A DNA stretch of 64,000 nt. It comes from Nemertoderma westbladi. Lineage: Eukaryota; Xenacoelomorpha; Nemertodermatida; Nemertodermatidae. How positions within the stretch are numbered: the stretch's first letter is position 1; the number at the start of each line of letters is the position of its first letter. A model generated the notes under the pieces. That model was not told where the DNA came from. It ran no database searches and saw nothing but the letters and a program-made list of their open reading frames with translations. Below, in pieces: positions 22,681-31,879 of the stretch. The translations under genes were made by a program, and so were the position numbers. The stretch lies in contig JAUCBJ010003340.1 of assembly GCA_032718475.1 (NCBI GenBank), positions 1-64,000 of the forward strand, read 5' to 3'.

Positions 22681-22926
22681 TTTGATGGACTACGCATTAC
22701 ATGGCATATTGGTATTTAATTTAGTTATATTTGTCTGTCTGTCGTTTGTTCCTTTCAATTCAAATGGGCATATTATTCTAATGGGCAATAATAGTACAGT
22801 AGGCCCTATATGTACAGACACAGACCAGTCACCCAAACAGAAATAAGATAAAATAGTGACAAGTAATAAGATAAAATAGTGAGTGACAAGTAATTCAAAC
22901 AATCTACTACTGAATGAAACATACTC

Positions 22927-22954
22927 TTTATTCAATCGAAATTTCCAATTTATT
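22927..22954 (-). terminator. Candidate poly(A) signals for paralogue 2
   Basis: The minus strand has AATAAA complements at 22927-22932 and about 22949-22954, 40 to 70 bases past the stop codon at 22995. Position and spacing suit the 3' end of the Cys-rich gene. Confidence 0.4.
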
Positions 22955-22994
22955 ATGTCATTTAAATCAATAATGTTGCAATTGAATTTCATGT

Positions 22995-23663
22995 CTATTG
23001 TCCCTGATAAATTCCTCCTACAATGAGACCAATAAGGGCCGCAACCAAATCCCAGGTCGTTGCTACGTTATTGGAACCGCTCTCTGCAACCAATGAGGTT
23101 GCTGTGTTATCCTCTGTGGTTGTTGAATGGATGTCTGCGACCCTTCCTTTCCATACACCTGGAGGACATGTGCCATTGCAACATTGATATTGGCAAGCTT
23201 CATATGTCACTGTGACATCATTTTTTAGCCAATTTACAATATTCAAAATTCTGACATGATCGTCATCTCTATGTTCTTCACTAAGCCCGGGAAGAACCAC
23301 CTGCATGTAGTAAGTGCAGCCATCCTGGTTAAGTGGAACACATCGCACAGAAGAGCTTCCATCATCGTTGCAATTCTTACCAAAATACTCAATTGTAAGT
23401 TCCTCGTCTCCATACTTCTTATCTATCGAATATCCAGTAGCTATATATGATAAATCAATACATTGTGGACAACCACTCTTAGTGCCAGTATCGTTTCGAA
23501 AGGTCGGATTACTTTTTGTAAACGCAGCTACTTTATCATGGTATACTTTTTGTAAGATGCCATTTTCAGAGGAAATCTTCCACCTCACTCCAGCTGGACA
23601 GGTAAAGTTGGAAGCTGCCATTGTTGTTTGGAAAGCAAGTAATAGAGTAGACATAAGTTGCAT
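22995..23663 (-). CDS. Secreted ten-cysteine protein with hydrophobic C-terminus, paralogue 2 (intronless)
   Basis: A single ORF of 222 residues. A signal peptide (MQLMSTLLLAFQTTMAAS) leads into FTCPAG; the ten cysteines follow the same order as in paralogue 1 (C, CPQC, C, C, C, C-x3-CC-x3-C). Conserved blocks include LSYIATGY, LTIEYF, RCVPL and YEACQYQCCNGTCPPGVWKG. The tail has a Thr/Ser-rich segment and then LVAALIGLIVGGIY, fitting a GPI signal or a membrane anchor. The ATG is chosen because the signal peptide aligns residue for residue with paralogue 1. No known family was recognised with confidence. Same strand as paralogue 1, about 17 kb away, separated only by transposons. Confidence 0.85.
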   Translation of the reverse strand: MQLMSTLLLAFQTTMAASNFTCPAGVRWKISSENGILQKVYHDKVAAFTKSNPTFRNDTGTKSGCPQCIDLSYIATGYSIDKKYGDEELTIEYFGKNCNDDGSSSVRCVPLNQDGCTYYMQVVLPGLSEEHRDDDHVRILNIVNWLKNDVTVTYEACQYQCCNGTCPPGVWKGRVADIHSTTTEDNTATSLVAESGSNNVATTWDLVAALIGLIVGGIYQGQ

Positions 23664-24006
23664 GTTATTTTAGTTGATAGTGTTATCGCGTGCTGTACAG
23701 GATTCTAAAACAACCGAGTTATTAATTATTAAGTCTATTTGTTGTCTGTTAATTGAGGCCCTCTTGGCAACAATATAATGGGAAGTGCAAAATTATGTTT
23801 GGAGTAAATCGTAATAAAGTAAAAAAAATACTTGAGATTTCGGCTCTATCACACTACAGGCGCCATGTTTTATAAGGAAAGCATAGAGCGTTATTTTACT
23901 TGGCTGTCTTGGGTTACTTAATGACTTGGTTTTTGGGATGTTTTGTAGGTACTGACTGGGATATTGGTTTGTTTTTTAGGTTAGGGTTCGTTGGTCCGGC
24001 ACAAAC

Positions 24007-24138
24007 CATAATTAAAAGCAGTAATTGAACTCTAACCCTAAGTCATGAGGCTCTAATCTAATAAATTTTGTGGAAAGAAAATTTCTTGATTAGAGCCTCA
24101 TGACTTAGGGTTAGGGTTCAATTACTACATTAATTATG
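24007..24138. repeat. Small hairpin with telomere-like arms
   Basis: Arms 24007-24057 and 24088-24138 are inverted copies; both contain CTAACCCTAAGTCATGAGGC or its complement TTAGGGTTAGGG form. The loop is about 30 bases. Only one to two telomere-type units are present per arm. Probably a very short MITE. Confidence 0.75.
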
Positions 24139-24435
24139 ACATTAACCACTCTTGTAACCTGTGAGGCCCACGAGAACCGTGAATAGTGGCGCCTCTAGTG
24201 TGATATCCCCGAGTTTTCTGTTAGTTACTGATATTCTAGCCAATATTATGTTAATCTTTGATAGATTTGTATGAAACTGTATTTCTTGTTCTAACTTCAG
24301 TAAATTAAGGGGACCCTTACCACCAATGAAAGTGAAATTTTCAAAAAAAGTTATATCCAAGTTCTACCAAACTTGTTGTAGTTTGGTAGAAAGGCTTTCA
24401 TATGGTGACATCGGTATTCATCAATAAATATTTTT

Positions 24436-24625
24436 TTCATCACAAAATCGCGTATTTGAACAACATAATTTATTTGTGATATTCATTACTCTCTGTATAA
24501 AACAACCTTTTTCTCAGATTATCGATTTAGACATTGTTCATCACTAAATTCCCTACAACTTTTTTATTTTTCATTTAACTTTCATCAAACAGATACCAAA
24601 ATGTTTAGCAGCTTTATTATTACTG
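24436..24625 (-). repeat. Dispersed repeat shared with the hAT-like element
   Basis: The reverse complement matches 9345-9525 at most positions: GCTAAACATTTTGGTAT, GTAGGGAATTTAGTGATGAA and AAGGTTGTTTTATACAGAGAG appear in both in the same order. Part of an unnamed repeat family. A faint relative lies near 56270-56330. Confidence 0.75.
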
Positions 24626-24629
24626 TTTC

Positions 24630-25948
24630 TTCTACATGATATATTTTACATTTAAATTCCTGAAAAATATACAATTTCTACACGACCGACCTGCACAAAA
24701 CGTGTCATATTTTTTAACGATAGGCCTAGAGTTTACTAAGCTATCCATACTCAGTTTTCATAGATCACAGATCGTTGTTGTTAAAGTTTCAGAGTAGTAG
24801 CTTTATAAGTAAAATAAAAATAGATTTGGGGTAATCTTCAGAAAATAGAAAGAAAAAATGAAAAAAAAAAAGAAAAAATAGAAATATTTACAGTGACTTT
24901 AATCTTTATAAAAGATGGAGTATATATATAGCTAAAATAATAATTTATATAATTATTAATTATTATAGATATTTTCCCCATGCTAAATTAGGTTATAAAT
25001 AACATTATTTCCGTATATTTAATTTAATAATATATAATATTATTACTTTGGTCGAATCATCAATCACAGCTAAAGCATGGCATATAACAGAAAATAAAAA
25101 TATTTTTGTTGACAAAATACAACGTCATTGCCGCCCCGAGAGAGCATCAATTAACTTATTTATTATAATGTAATATAAAAAATAATGCAATAATAGTAAA
25201 ACTAATAGATTTGTGTAGATCTTTGTAGACTTCTTTCTTTAGTTGGCCTTCGATTCTGTTTACCACACATAAACGTTCAAGATCATTGAGGTTTCTGGGA
25301 TCCTCGATGAGATAATAGCTGCAATGAAATCACAGTATGATAGTTCCACAAAATATATATATCTCTCTATATGCTTGTACTGTACAATGGAAACATTTGT
25401 TTCTAGAATTAAAGAAATACACTTTAATGGACCTCGCCTTTGTGGATGATCTGGGTTTAAAGTCAGAAACATACAGTAGGTTGCGTTGTTGGTGTGAAAA
25501 GATGGCGGTGCTGAACAGGCAGCACCCAATGTAAATAAATAATTAACATAAAATGTTATAATAATTATGTATATAGTTTATAATAAAATCTTATCTATTA
25601 ACTGACTATTAACTAGTAACAAATTCAATTTTTAGACTTATAATTTTAGGCAATTTTTATTTAACTGTTGCAGTTCAGTCAGACGTGCGAAATAAATAAT
25701 GAATATTTGCAATAACTATAGGTGTTTGCCTTGGAATTTGCCTTGAAACTTAACAAGTGATAGGCCTACAGTATGTACTGTAGCACAATAAAGCAGTCAG
25801 TGATCTAAGATAAGACATGTTCAATCACAGATTCAAAAAGTTAAATCGCTCTCAATCTCAATTTCATTATTAGCCATACTTATTACATTTTAACAAATAT
25901 TTGAAATGTAAAAATTTGTGACAAGCAGCATTTATATTACAGTATATA
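24630..25948. other. AT-rich intergenic sequence
   Basis: No gene recognised. Short ORFs here are unsupported. One ORF near 25430-25470 reads LAFVDDLGLKSE, which loosely resembles a reverse-transcriptase ADD box, but no flanking motif supports it. Confidence 0.35.
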
Positions 25949-27014
25949 CACCATGTCCTGGAATATAGTGTCGTTATTCAGGTACCTGCCCCCCCCCCCC
26001 CCCCAAATTTTTTTACAAATCGTAATGAGATTGTATGAAATTTGATACAGAGATAGTTTCACCTCCCTCCTCCTTGCTGGGTGAGCCAGAATTTTTATTT
26101 TCGCTTTCATTCTTTAGCTACAAGCGTTTGGAAAAGGTGTCTCCGTCGATATTGCAACAGTTACACCGCAGATATTCTTCAAACATTCAGTGATTTGTTG
26201 GTACTAGCGGAAAACTGACCGTGGAAGGATTCCAAATATGTAAAAATATTTGAATTTGGTTGGGAAATAGCTGAGTTATTGGCATTCGAATTTTGCATTG
26301 TATTAGCTTCCACTGCAGGCCATTTATTCTATTAATAAATACACCATGTTCTAGAACATTTTGTTTATCTCATAAGTAGCTTGGCAAGAATGCAATGCCT
26401 ACATGATAATTTTTTTTTTTTTTTTTTTTTAAATCAACACCCCGAACGGGGTAAAATGTATAATGTATATTCTGTATCGAATCTAAAATTGTAAGTATAA
26501 AACACAAATCGGTAGTGATGACATAAAAATAAATTAATAAAATATTCGTCGATATCCGTCGATCACATGATAATACTAGTATATGGATATTCATACATAA
26601 TCAAAATGTTCTAGAACATTGTGTATTAATTTAATAGAATAAATGGCCTGCAGTGGAAGCAAATACATGCAAAATTCGAATGTCAATAACTCAGCTATTT
26701 CCCAACCAAATTAAATTATTTTTACATATTTGGAATCCTTGCACGGTCAGCTTTCCACTAGTACCAACAAATCATTAAATGTTTGAAGAATAACTGCGGT
26801 GTAACTGTTGCAATATCGACGGAGACACCTTTTCCAAACGCTTGTAGCTAAAGAATGAAAGCGAAAATAAAAATTCTGGCTCACCCAGAAGGAGGAGGGA
26901 GGTGAAACTATCTCTGTTTCAAATTTCATGCAATATCATTACGATTTGTAAAAAAAATTTAGGGGGGGGGGGGGCAGGTACCTGAATAACGACACTATAT
27001 TCCAGGACATGGTG
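25949..27014. mobile_element. Foldback element, 1066 bp, arms about 413 bp, TA duplication
   Basis: Left arm 25949-26362 and right arm about 26602-27014 are inverted copies. The termini read CACCATGTCCTGG and CCAGGACATGGTG and are flanked by TA on both sides, as in Tc1/mariner-type insertions. Each arm has a C or G run near its outer end (25987-26004 and 26962-26975), and its inner end is the palindromic GTTCTAGAAC, within ACACCATGTTCTAGAACATT, a variant of the outer terminus. The 240-base centre holds a T run and no ORF. Non-autonomous. Confidence 0.85.
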
Positions 27015-27729
27015 TAATGTTGTTACAAAAATAAGATGTTAAAAAAAGAATGGAGATTACTGTATTTCACTGTGAACTTGTTGTTTTAATTCATATAATT
27101 TTTAAGTCAGATATTGACCCATTACGATACAAATTAAATCTCAACTCAATAATTTCAGACGTAGTTTATATCAGTTGAAATCTGATAGATATAAAAAATC
27201 TATGGAAACCAATAATGATAAATTAAATTACTAAGTTACTTAAAATATTCAAGAACGTATACCATCAACTCGGGTGAGTTCGGACGCATGGGTGACTTCG
27301 GACAAACAATTCCTGATATTTTTATGAGCCTACTAAACCATTAATTTGTTACTTACATTTTATAAAAGTGTTTTTGATTATAATTCTATAATAATTTTGT
27401 CTTCTTCAGTAATATTCGAGCTTACTGAACTCTATATAAATATAATAACAATAAATTTATTTATATATTATGTCTGTATGTGGAAACAATAAAATCAATA
27501 CACGTCAATCAACTATATGTATGTAATTATTGTCGCAACATCTTGTTAACGGTCCTAGGTGCATAATAATAATTTACTTTCAGTTTACAGGATAGCAGAT
27601 ATCATATTCAGGTAGTGGCGCCAGACTGTCTACCAGTCCGTGATATTTGCTTAGTGAATATTATTCTATTATTACCGGTATACCGTCGAAGTACATAAGA
27701 AAATATAATGAGTTAAGGCCATACCAGAG

Positions 27730-30669
27730 ATGGGCAATCTTTCAGAGGCTAAATTGGCTATCCAGAGGGGGATGTCTATTCGTGCAGCCGCCAAAAAATT
27801 TAAAATCAAGAAGTCAACTCTACACGATAATATCAAAGAGAGAAGAGGGGCAGTGGGGGGTCCAACTGAGCTTTCTAAAGAAGATGAGAATTTAATTCCT
27901 ACCCTGGTAGACAAGATCGCTGATTGGGGGTATCCTGTGGGGCGTGATGAGCTTAAGTGGATGGTTAAAGATCTTTTGGATAAAAGAGGGATCAAGTCAA
28001 ACAAATTCCATAACAACCTGCCAGGGAATGATTGGGTCAAAGGCTTTATGAAACGAAACAAGTTTACCAAGCGCCTTGCTAGCAACATTAAGAGAGCTAG
28101 GTCTAGTGTAGATGCTACAATGGTTTTTGAATTTTATAATGAACTGGAGGAAACTTTAACCCTATTACCACTGGGGGGGGCCGAATCGGCCCCTTCCTAG
28201 TTTTTAGATGCTGTAACTATGCAACCACATTACGTACCGGCCCAATTTTTTGTGAGAATTAGCCAAATTTAATGCGGCATCTTTTGCAAAAAACGCCGTT
28301 GCAATTGGATTTCTACTTTTCGATGTGGGTGCCACCTCAAAATTTGGTCTGCAGCACCAAATTTTTTGAAATTTTCGAATTTTACAAAGTCATTCGTGAT
28401 TTAGTAATTATTTATGTTTGGGCTATTTTTATTTATTTTTATTGGTTTGGATCACTCTAATGCTCTATACAAGTATCTAAGTGTAGTGGTACGTCATTTT
28501 GGAGCACCAAAATTAGGGCGTGGCACTTCAAATTTTGAAAAATACGAGATTCGGAAAATATACTAAAGTTTTGATTTGCAAAGCATTTTTATAGGTTTTC
28601 TGGAGCGCTGAATCGATTGAAAGTAATATAGAAGCCTGAAGACTTAGTGGTTCGCCATTTTTGGTGCACCAAAATTAGGGCGTGGCACTTCAAATTTTCA
28701 AAATTTCTTTATTCGGAAAAAACACTAAAGTTTTGATTTCAAAAAATAGCTAACTTCTAAGTCTTCAGGCTTCTATATTACTTTCAATCGATTCAGCGGT
28801 CTGGAAAACCTATATAAATTCGTTAAAATTTCAATTTTGGTTTATGTTCCGAATCTCGTATTTTTCAAAATTTGAAGTGCCACGCCCTAATTTTGGTGCA
28901 CCAAAAATGGCGAACCACTCAGTCTTCAGGCTTCTATATTACTTTCAATCGATTCAGCGGCCCAGAAAACCCATAAAGATGTGTTGAAATAAAAAAATTA
29001 GGGGCATTTTCTGAATATCTAATTTTTCAAAATTTGAAGTGCCACACCCACTTCTTAGGTGCACGAAAAATAGCATCCACTTCAATTTTTGGAAGTGGAA
29101 TATAATCACATTCGATTCAGCGTCTTGAAAAACCTACTAAATCTAGCCAACACTGCCACACTATTAGTTTTTAGAAAACGAAAAATTTTGTAATTTTGTC
29201 CTGGGACTACTTTTATTTTTCATCAAAATTATGAGACCCTGCTCATGAAATTTTAACTTTTTAAGATTTGGTAGTGTTCATCAATAGTTGTTTCACCAAC
29301 AGCCCAAATTTTGTAGGATTTCATTAGACGACTACAAAAATATAGTGGGTGGGCCGAATCGCCCCCCCCCCCCCCCCCAGTGGTGCTAATGGTCAAAACA
29401 CCCCAGTGGTAATAGGGTTAAAGAACTGTCCAGACCTTGATCCAGCAAACATTTTTAATTTCGACGAGACGTGCTTCTCGGATGATCCTGGCAAGACGTG
29501 GGTTCTTGTCCGAAGGGGTCGACGTCGAGTGGAGAATGTGCAGGAGCATTCGAAGTCGAACATCTCGGTAATGTAGTGTGGGTCTGCAGCTGGAACAATG
29601 CTCCCTCCTATGGTGGTATAAAGGCTGCCAATCTGTATGAGGGCTGGACTGAAGGTGGGCCCCCTGGGACTGCTTTTGAGATATCAGAAATTGGGTGGTT
29701 CGACTCGCGAACGTTCGAGATGTGGTTTGAAAAGGTTTTCCTGCCACACGTAATATCATTATCTGGTCCGAAATTGCTCCTTGGTGACAATTTGTCCTCA
29801 CATTTTAATCCTTGGGTGGTCAAGTTGGCAGAGGATAACGATATAAAGTTCGTAATGCTGCCACCAAATGCCACAAATCTGATCCAGCCTCTCGATGTGG
29901 CAGTATTTGGTCCGATGAAGAGGGCATGGAGAGAGACTTTGGGATCCTGGAGGAGAGAGAGTAGGAAGCGTGGACCCTTTCCCAGGGAGCACTTTCCGAC
30001 CATGCTTGGGCGACTTTGTGGTGCGACAGCGGGTAACATGAGCAAAAACCTCAGATCAGGCTTCAAGGCCTGTGGCATTCACCCACTGAATGAGAATGAG
30101 GTCCAGAAGAAGCTTCCACAAAGCGAAACTGAGGCTGTGACTTCGACAGCAGAAAGTTCAACTGGTATACTCAATGACACCCTTATTGGGCTGCTCAGGG
30201 AAAATCGCAGAACTGACAGTAGAACACGCAAGAGGGGCAAGAAGATGCCTCGAGTGGTTGCAGGCAGAGCCCTTACACAGGAAGCCTTGACGAAAGAGCC
30301 ACCAGTGAAGAAGAACAAGAAGTCAAGTAGAACATCAACTACTGCGGTTCTCATAGACACGTTAGCTGCCTCCTTATCAACGTCTGTGACGTCCGCCTTG
30401 ACATCAACGTCTGTGACAACCTCTGACGCGACATCTATGGTTGTGGACACCGCTGCAGCTTTAAAACAACCGCAAGGCCATCTAGAAAGGCACCAGTATC
30501 CTCGCATATTGAGGAGGTTGACATGAATCTATGCGCATCATGTCTTCAGATTGATAATGATGATGACGATGATGTGGTGGAGTGGATAGAATGTGAACAA
30601 CGTCTCCGCTGGTATCACAAAGCCTGTGTTGAGGAGTTTGGAGATGAATTTTGTCTCTACTGCTTTTAA
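27730..30669 (+). pseudogene. pogo/jerky-like DDE transposase with C-terminal PHD-like finger, broken
   Basis: N-terminal CENP-B/pogo helix-turn-helix: GMSIRAAAKKFKIKKSTLHD, then a second DNA-binding half with NDWVKGFMKRNK. The catalytic domain follows after the MITE: IFNFDETCFSDDPGKTW (first Asp), GDNLSSH (second Asp) and LPPNATNLIQPLDVAVFGP (third acidic site). After a Ser/Thr-rich linker, 30523-30669 reads CASC, WIEC, WYHKAC and FCLYC, a PHD-like zinc finger in which one ligand appears replaced by Arg (CEQR). Breaks seen: a probable frameshift upstream of 27730, the MITE at 28160-29417, a TAG near 29574, frameshifts near 29617 and 30460. Apart from these the domains are well preserved, so inactivation looks fairly recent. 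Confidence 0.85.
28160..29417. mobile_element. piggyBac-type MITE, copy 3 (1258 bp), within the transposase gene
   Basis: TIRs CCCTATTACCACTGGGG are exact and inverted, flanked by TTAA at 28156-28159 and 29418-29421. G and C runs adjoin both ends (about 28172-28179 and 29361-29379). The inside contains repeated units with GCACCAAAATTAGGGCGTGG, partly arranged as an inverted pair around 28730 (28565-28705 against 28740-28920). Removing the element with one TTAA joins the transposase frame without a shift. No coding capacity. Confidence 0.9.
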
Positions 30670-31636
30670 ATTTTAACATTCACTTATTAGGCCCTAGGTT
30701 ATTTGTAAATCTTGTCTGTCAGTCTGTTCTGTCTGTCTCCAGTTCTTTTGTCTGCTTTTTAATAGTAGTTAATTGTTTTAAAATATCTCTATTGTTTTCA
30801 TCTGTTTTAGGTCAAATCCATTACGTTATTTCTGTATTTTATTACTGTCTCATTGATAATTTTATATCTATATATAATATCTTATATAAATATATTTTAT
30901 AGTCTTATAATTGGTTTTCATTATTGTCATTTTCTTGGCTTGTGGTCGTCCATTTTTTAAAACACACGTTTTTGTCCGAAGTCTACCTCTGTGCTAACTT
31001 TCTTCGTACTTATAAATTAGTTAACGCGTGTCCGAAGTCACCCGACATATAGGGTGAGTTCGGACAAAATTTGGTTAACAAAAATGACACAAGAATATTT
31101 TTTTCGCATCATTTTTTTTGGTTGGGATATATGGCCAAGATGTGCAATGTTACGTTCAGCCAAAAAAATTCGTAAACCAGGTCGAGTGGTTCTACCGACG
31201 CGCCGAAGACCTCTAAAAACGTCCGAACTCACCCTGGTTGACGGTATTGCTTAGGTATTTTAGGTAATTTTTAATTTATTCTGTATATTGCGAAATACAC
31301 TAAAATCTCATGCAAATAGCATGAGGATTTAAGTGCATATAGAAATGCATTCAAAACTAAACACCTAATGTAATTTTTGTGAATGAAATTACCGTAAATG
31401 TTGCAAGATTTCAAAGGATCTAACCTTTTAAATGATTTGCACCACGTCTGGTGGGTGTATTTATTGGGTATTTTCATTAATAATTTAATGTTCGTAACTG
31501 TTATTTGATGGCAGATTTCAAAAGTTCGATTCCTTTACTAACTCAAACCGCATTTTCATCAATTTCTACTTGTTTTAGAAATATAGTCAAGAAACAGTGT
31601 AACTTTCCTATTTTATTTTTTTCTAGTGAAATTTTT

Positions 31637-31874
31637 TCTAGCGGGGTAGCTCAGTTGGTTGAGCGCCGGGCCTGCAATCTAATGGTTGTAGGTTCAGCCC
31701 CGCCAGGGTCCACTCAGCCTTTCATCAATTGGGGTCGATAAAATGAGTACCAGTTAAATAACTGGGAGCAAATCATGGGATAGGTGTAGCGCCCACCCCT
31801 ACCCTCGGGTAGCAGCTATCGAAAGATGAGCCATCGGGTCGCCTCCGGCTTCGGCCGACTGTTTGCTTTTGCTT
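31637..31874 (+). mobile_element. tRNA-derived SINE with duplicated flanks
   Basis: The head GGGGTAGCTCAGTTGGTTGA is a canonical box A region and GTAGGTTCAGCCCCGCC contains box B; both are RNA polymerase III promoter parts. The tail contains GGGTCGATAAAATGAGTACC, a segment I recognise from SINEs of several marine invertebrates. The flanks are CTAGTGAAAT near 31623-31632 and again from about 31876, a target-site duplication. Lacks a proper acceptor stem, so it is a SINE and not a tRNA gene. Confidence 0.85.
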
Positions 31875-31879
31875 GCTAG

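Larger units (their letters stand above)
27262..31244 (+). mobile_element. pogo/jerky-type transposon with nested MITE (3983 bp; about 2721 bp without it)
   Basis: The ends are CCATCAACTCGGGTGAGTTC and the inverted GAACTCACCCTGGTTGACGG, with TA on both sides (27260-27261 and 31245-31246), as expected for pogo. The motif GGTGASTTCGGACA is repeated inside both ends: two copies at the left (27271-27306), several at the right (near 30972, 31030, 31060 and 31220), likely transposase-binding sites. The element holds one transposase gene on the plus strand, interrupted by the MITE at 28160-29417. Confidence 0.85.

Noticed and set aside
24030-24118. Interstitial telomere
   Set aside because: At most two units per arm, in an inverted hairpin; not a telomeric array.
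26370-26594. 74-codon minus frame
   Set aside because: Depends on a long T run in the centre of the foldback element.
29498-29620. N-terminal 40 residues of the long frame starting at 29498
   Set aside because: They translate the wrong frame before the frameshift near 29617; the real transposase continues from the frame containing NFDET.
29418-30507. Long minus-strand frames opposite the pogo transposase
   Set aside because: Antisense of a conserved catalytic domain; no family resemblance of their own.
31637-31710. Possible tRNA gene (good box A and box B)
   Set aside because: Acceptor stem does not close, the sequence runs on into a SINE tail and is flanked by a target duplication.
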